Position numbers and translations under genes: made by a program. The notes beneath the pieces were generated by a model. The model saw only the letters and a list, made by a program, of their open reading frames with translations. It was not told where the DNA came from and searched no databases. A stretch of 64,000 bases of DNA from Isoetes taiwanensis (taxonomy: Eukaryota > Streptophyta > Lycopodiopsida > Isoetales > Isoetaceae): NCBI GenBank assembly GCA_021234155.1, contig JAJEKV010000101.1, positions 2,337,089 through 2,401,088 of the forward strand. The letters run 5' to 3'. Positions 59,701 through 64,000 of this stretch are shown in pieces (position 1 is the first letter of the stretch; each line of letters starts with the position of its first letter).

Positions 59701-60382
59701 TAGAGATGATAATCCTATTGATGGAGAACTTGAATATGTTGGGGTCATTACCGATATCAATGATGTGGATTTTCGATCATTTCGACAAACCGTACTAAAG
59801 GCCAAGTGATTCAAACCTTTATATCGTGGACGAAACCAAACAGTGCGACCACATCCTTTTGGATTTTTTGAAGTTGACTCCACGCATGTCTTAGTCGACA
59901 GAAGCGAGCCATATGTGTATCCACATCAGGTTCAACAAGTTTTCTTTCATGTCAACCCTCAAAACAATGCGTGGTGGATTGTAATTCCCACGGAACCAAT
60001 GTCACGTAGATATATTTGCAACACGACTATCGAGGAAGAAGGGCAAGAGGAGCAAGAAGAAGAGGTAGAGCATGAACAAATAATGGAGTTTGTGGAGCCA
60101 ATAAAAATAGAAGAATATGAAGCTCAAGGGGGAACGAGCAATCAAGGATTGAGAGTCACGATGCATATCAATGGAGATGACACCGAGGAGGAAGTTGAAG
60201 AGGGAAGAAACAATCAAAAAGGGAGATCACCGATGAATTTCGTTGAAGATTATATTGAGGAGGAAGATATTGAGCTCCAAACTCCAAATGAACGACGAAG
60301 ACTACCCTTACAACTAGATGATGATGAATGGGAGGACATTGAGCATGATTTTGTGGACGAAGGTTTAATGTCTGGTGAATAA
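56744..60382 (+). pseudogene. CACTA (En/Spm) TNP2-type transposase
   Basis: Exons visible: 56744-57006, 57103 to about 57640, about 57722-57830, 57911-58524, 58686-58858, 58922 to about 59500, and 59576-60382. TNP2 core: WSNNSVDELL / LLGEYLLSSDHCLPKSRRD, NDCILFRNEY, CPKCSESWY, WPIVVINYNIPHWMATK, SGLQTSGSCGCPSC, LDPMHIFKNVSHSLW. DUF4218: VHLLVHLPQEI then WMFFLERYMKVLKGFVRQMA. DUF4216: ELEYVGVITDINDVDFRSF and VQQVFFHVNPQNNAWWIVIP. The acidic tail ends LQLDDDEWEDIEHDF. Family role: binding and cutting CACTA ends in the nucleus. Breaks: one-base shifts near 57.49, 59.12 and 59.38 kb and a TGA after VLKAK where Trp is usual. One intron has a GC-type donor (TCG/GCAAGT, near 59503). Confidence 0.92.
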
Positions 60383-61014
60383 GAAACAAACTTTTATCTT
60401 ATATTGAGTTCAAGTATGACGTAATGCATTTTGATGATTTAAAATACTAATCTATTCCCCATATATAATGGTTTTCCTTTGATTAAAATAGTGCGTTATT
60501 TCTTATCTTTCCATTAAAGTTTTGTGTCGTTTACCTTCAGAGCTTGAACTTTGCTAAATTGGATATGTAAGATCATCAAGAGTTTCAAAATTACTACCTT
60601 AGCATTCGATTATGATGGTTCTTGTGTATTTATCAAAAGCATTCACTAATTATATTTGGTTGCTTTGGCAGATGTAAAGACTTTGAGAATGCTTCAAATA
60701 TTAAACCAGTTAACTAATGCTTGCCCCATCACGTTGTACATACATGGCAAACTCCATGTCTCCGGGATGTCTCCATAGTCACTTTGAAAGATGTAAAGAT
60801 TTTGAGAATGCTTCAAACAATAAGCCGACTGACCAATGCTTGCAATGACATCGCATTGTATGCACATAAGGAACTCAATGTCTTCATAGATGCCACATTG
60901 TATTCCCCCTAGTGAACTCTAACAAGACTATAAAAATTTCCAAGTTTACACTATAAACATAAGCGGATAGATTCTTAAGTGTCCCATAAGAGCATAAGTA
61001 CGAAGTGTACAAAT
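60383..61014. repeat. Spacer with ~120-bp tandem duplication
   Basis: gatgtaaagattttgagaat followed by a diverged 100 bases occurs near 60672 and 60790. No CACTA terminus for the upstream transposase was found here. Confidence 0.6.
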
Positions 61015-62120
61015 GCACATTCAAAGTGGAAAAGGGAATCATAAAAGAACCCACAAGCAAGTATGGGAGGACTCGTACCTCCACCAAGTGCGCAATACAT
61101 GCCCAGGGTTTGAACCCTAACCATCTAGCCTTGGGGTATATCCCTTAGCCATGTACCACAACAAGAAGGTTGGGCACCATGCTATAAAAATATAAGCAAA
61201 ATAGCTAAGCAATACCATACATGCGGGGGACTTGTACCGCCACCATGTACAATGTAAGGGATCGAACCCTTGACCAAATAACCTTTGGGCACTCCCCTCG
61301 ACACCATAACGTGACCAAATAACCTTTGGGCACTCCCCTCGGCACCATAACATAACCAAGAAGTCTATGTACATAACATAGCAATAAACCCGTAGGGGGA
61401 TTCATACCTCCACCATGAGGGATGAAGATACAGAATACAAACCAACAAGGCTATGTACATAACATAGCAATAAACCCTTGGGGTGTACAAATGCACATTC
61501 AAAGTGGAAAAAGGAATCATAAAAGAACCCACAAGCAAGTATGGGAGGACTCGTACCTCCACCAAGTGTGCAATATGCCCAGGGTTTGAACCCTTGACCA
61601 TCTAGCCTTGGGGTATACCCCTTAGCCATGTACCACAACAAGAAGGTTGGGCACCATACTATAAAAATATAAGCAAAAATAGCTAAGTAATACCACACAC
61701 GTGGGGGACTTGTACCGCCACCATGTACAATGTAAGGGATGGAACCCTTAACCAAATAACCTTTGGGCACTCCCCTCGACACCATAACGTGACCAAATAA
61801 CCTTTGGGCACTCCCCTCGGCACCATAATGTAACCAAGAAGGCTATGTACATAACATAGCAATAAACCCTTGGGGGGATTCATACCTCCACCATGGGGGA
61901 TGAAGATACAGAATACAAACCAACAAGGCTATGTACATAACATAGCAATAAACCCTTGGTGGGATTCATACCTCCACCATGGGGAATGAAGATACAGAAT
62001 ACAAAAAGATACAATTATTTAGCACTCCCCCTACCTGCACATAAACAACCCAAATTAGACCATTCGCCCATGGGGGAACTCTTACCTCCACCATGAGGAA
62101 TAAGATACAATTACGATACA
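61015..62120 (-). repeat. 468-bp tandem array of tRNA-promoter-like modules
   Basis: Copies start at 61015 and 61483 (gtgtacaaatgcacattcaa), with a third partial copy to about 62000 and related sequence to 62120. In minus sense each unit holds ggttnnncaaaccctgg and gggttcgatccc box B-like motifs downstream of tggctaaggg or tgtcgagggg box A-like motifs, and ggtggaggtacgagtcctcc blocks. A 38-bp piece (accaaataacctttgggcac) is itself duplicated inside each unit. It looks like tandemly amplified SINE-like sequence. Confidence 0.6.
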
Positions 62121-62169
62121 AGGATTTGACCCCTAAATCTCTAGGCCTTCAATAACATCAACTCTAGTA

Positions 62170-62222
62170 CCCTTAACCATACAAGAAACTTATCGCGGCA
62201 GCCAAGGCCACCGCGCTCTTCT
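62170..62222 (+). mobile_element. CACTA-like terminus with GC palindrome, third copy
   Basis: tacaagaaacttatcg followed by CGCGGCAGCCAAGGCCACCGCG (62194-62215). One change in each arm of the palindrome relative to the other two copies. It would open an element running right, past the window edge. Confidence 0.45.
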
Positions 62223-62223
62223 T

Positions 62224-62907
62224 TTATCTCCTCTCTTCTCTCTCTCCCCTCTCTCCTCTCTCTCTCTCTTCCCCCTCAGCCCTACTCTGTAGGGTTCTTA
62301 GCTCTGCCTGGCTGGCTTCGAAGGTGGCAGACCCCTCAGCTTCTGACTTGAGGCGGGAGATAGTTGCCACTGTATCCTGCCCAACACCCTGCTTGTCCCG
62401 TGCCATAGTCTCTATGGTGGTGAGGAGGGAATCCACGCGAGCTCGCAAGTCAGCAAGGCCCTGCTTATCCTGTTGCCTCTCAAAGTGTGCCAAGCGAAGC
62501 CCGTCTTCTAACTGCTGCATGCGAGTCCCCATCTCTGCAATCCGTTGCCTTTCCGCTGCCAAGTATCTTTTGAGCATGTGGGACGCTAAAGATTGTACCT
62601 CTACTGCCAGTCCTACAAACCGGGTTCTGTTGCTCTCAATCTGTTCCTCCATTTGTTTCATGGCTCTCGTCTGCGCCTGTGTCGGGCTTGAGAAGCCTTC
62701 ATCCATCTCCCGGGTCAATCTCATAGATTGGGCCTTCGCCCGGGCCTCCCTCCTCATGGAAGAGGTTTCTCCCTTGTCCTTGTTATCCGACCGGGGCAGT
62801 TTTCGCGGCGGTCCCTCCCCCTGGTTCTCCCAAGTGGGCTGGGGCTGGGGCTGGGGAATGTCTCCCTCCAAATGAGGGTCTGGGCAAGGGGCTACAGAAG
62901 CGACCAT
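62224..62907 (-). CDS. Coiled-coil ORF of unknown function, TE-associated
   Basis: An intact 227-codon frame. N-terminal Pro/Gln-rich (GDIPQPQPQPTWENQGEGPP), then charged helical sequence with many Gln, Arg, Glu and Leu (QMEEQIESNRTRFVGLAVEV, LTTIETMARDKQG), ending in a Glu/Arg repeat. No zinc knuckle or known domain. Its place just inside a CACTA-like end, antisense to that end's direction, suggests a transposon accessory or gag-like protein. A chance frame in GC-rich DNA is less likely given the helical pattern. Expression unknown. Confidence 0.4.
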   Translation of the reverse strand: MVASVAPCPDPHLEGDIPQPQPQPTWENQGEGPPRKLPRSDNKDKGETSSMRREARAKAQSMRLTREMDEGFSSPTQAQTRAMKQMEEQIESNRTRFVGLAVEVQSLASHMLKRYLAAERQRIAEMGTRMQQLEDGLRLAHFERQQDKQGLADLRARVDSLLTTIETMARDKQGVGQDTVATISRLKSEAEGSATFEASQAELRTLQSRAEGEERERGERGEREERR

Positions 62908-64000
62908 GAGGTTGTATAGTATGGAAGGGGATTAGAGAGCTAAAGGTCTATTAAGAATTGAGAAATGTCTAGAAAACATAAACGATGCCCACCCTCAGTG
63001 GTTGGCACCTGGGGTTTCGGGGAGGTCTGATTTTGGGACTGGCCGGAACTCTTTTGGGATGGGCTTGGTTCGAAGAAGCTTTTTGGAATAGGTTGGAATG
63101 GACAAAAGAACACAAGGAAGAAACAGAAGGCGACTCACCCAACGAATTTTGCGTGTGCTAGAACCTGGACACAAGAACACAAGGAAGAAGCAAAAGGCGA
63201 CTCACCCAGCAAATTTTGCGTGTGCTAGAACATGGACACAAGAACACAAGGAAGAAGCAGAATGCGACTCACCCAGCAAAAACATGCAAAAGAGAACATT
63301 TTAATGATGAAGTAATTAATCATTGCTAGCTCCTTTAGAATATTGTCTCACACCTAGTATAAGGATGTCTAGATTTATCCTGTGCTACATGTTTTTCTCT
63401 ACTTTTAACTTTGAACTTGCTTTTTTCTGACACAGATATACCTAACATGCCTTCCTAGAGTTCAAGTAACTGGTGGTTCTGAAGATATAGCAGAGGTTGA
63501 ATTGAATGATAACTGCCCACTTCAATGCCACCCATGTGCTCCTTACTGTTACTTTGACAAAGGTTCCTTCTTGGTACTTTCACATTTCATTATCATAGAA
63601 CAGACAACATTTAATGGCTATGTGCTTTGTGCACATTGGAAAGTATTGAGTCACAAATGCCTTAAGCACTTTCAGTATCTGTCAATACAAAAGGCATGAT
63701 ATGTGGCCTCACCAAACAGAACTGGCTTGGATCCGATTGTAGTTTCTGCCATGATTAGAGTTGAGCCACGGACTACTAGCACAGGTTGACAGCGGAATTG
63801 TTGTTGCCAGTTTGAGCTTCTTATGCAGTTTAATACCTTTTCTATAGATTGGTCTAGGTGGAACTTCATTGACATAACAACATCTTGAATATGTCCCATT
63901 CGCCACGTTTATGTTCATTATGGCTACATCCTGGAGGCAGAGGCTGCCAAAGTATAGTTACAGGTTATTTGAAGACATCAAATTATGAAAGCATCTGCTC
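62908..64000. other. Spacer to window end, with a 67-bp tandem repeat
   Basis: 63099-63283 holds about 2.7 copies of a unit starting ggacacaagaacacaaggaa and including gcgactcacccagcaaattt. The remainder to 64000 shows no supportable gene. Confidence 0.5.

Overview
The window reads as nuclear DNA of a land plant with a large, transposon-filled genome. Two host genes are clear. One is a 22-exon Ste20/OSR1-type protein kinase on the minus strand (12.8-19.0 kb). The other is a BBR/BPC (BASIC PENTACYSTEINE) GAGA-binding transcription factor on the plus strand (45.6-46.6 kb), a family restricted to plants. The rest is mobile or repetitive: copia, gypsy, LARD and TRIM LTR elements primed by initiator-Met tRNA, a LINE family, tRNA-derived SINEs, at least three CACTA (TNP2) transposase copies, a 6.1-kb foldback element and a Crypton-like tyrosine recombinase. 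The lineage cannot be fixed from this sequence. The BPC protein is divergent from the flowering-plant forms I know, so a fern, gymnosperm or early-diverging angiosperm is possible.

Layout. 1-4.59 kb: decayed, strongly A-over-T-skewed DNA with a 125-bp tandem repeat. 4.59-10.71 kb: foldback element with 1.25-1.33 kb inverted arms. 10.7-12.3 kb: AT-rich spacer with a LINE tail. 12.3-19.7 kb: kinase gene and its upstream region. 20.7-23.6 kb: minus-strand gypsy leader and gag-like ORF whose N-terminus resembles the histone H3 tail. 23.6-26.2 kb: direct repeats, then a CACTA terminus next to a TNP2 fragment. 27.4-29.6 kb: LINE and gypsy gag remnants. 30.6-36.0 kb: LARD with a nested CACTA-like element, followed by a TRIM. 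36.1-43.3 kb: second TNP2 remnant, SINE, LINE copy, a tandem dimer of unknown type and CACTA-like termini. 43.4-44.6 kb: gypsy RT/RNase H remnant, LINE tail and SINE. 45.1-46.8 kb: BPC gene. 48.1-50.0 kb: Crypton-like recombinase. 51.0-60.4 kb: CACTA-type coding region with a SET-domain-like ORF, split by a nested, truncated copia element. 60.4-62.2 kb: tandem arrays. 62.2-64 kb: a coiled-coil ORF next to another CACTA-like end, then spacer.

How parts relate. The kinase and BPC genes are independent host genes: a signalling kinase and a GA-repeat-binding regulator. The most unusual material is in the transposons. It comprises a Crypton-type (DUF3504-like) tyrosine recombinase pseudogene with introns, a SET-like ORF directly upstream of a TNP2 transposase, and an H3-tail-like N-terminus on a gypsy gag-like ORF. 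The recombinase and the transposase copies carry frameshifts or in-frame stops, so they are read here as relics. Two apparent one-base deletions inside the otherwise intact kinase gene leave open whether it is a recent pseudogene or a locally mis-sequenced gene.
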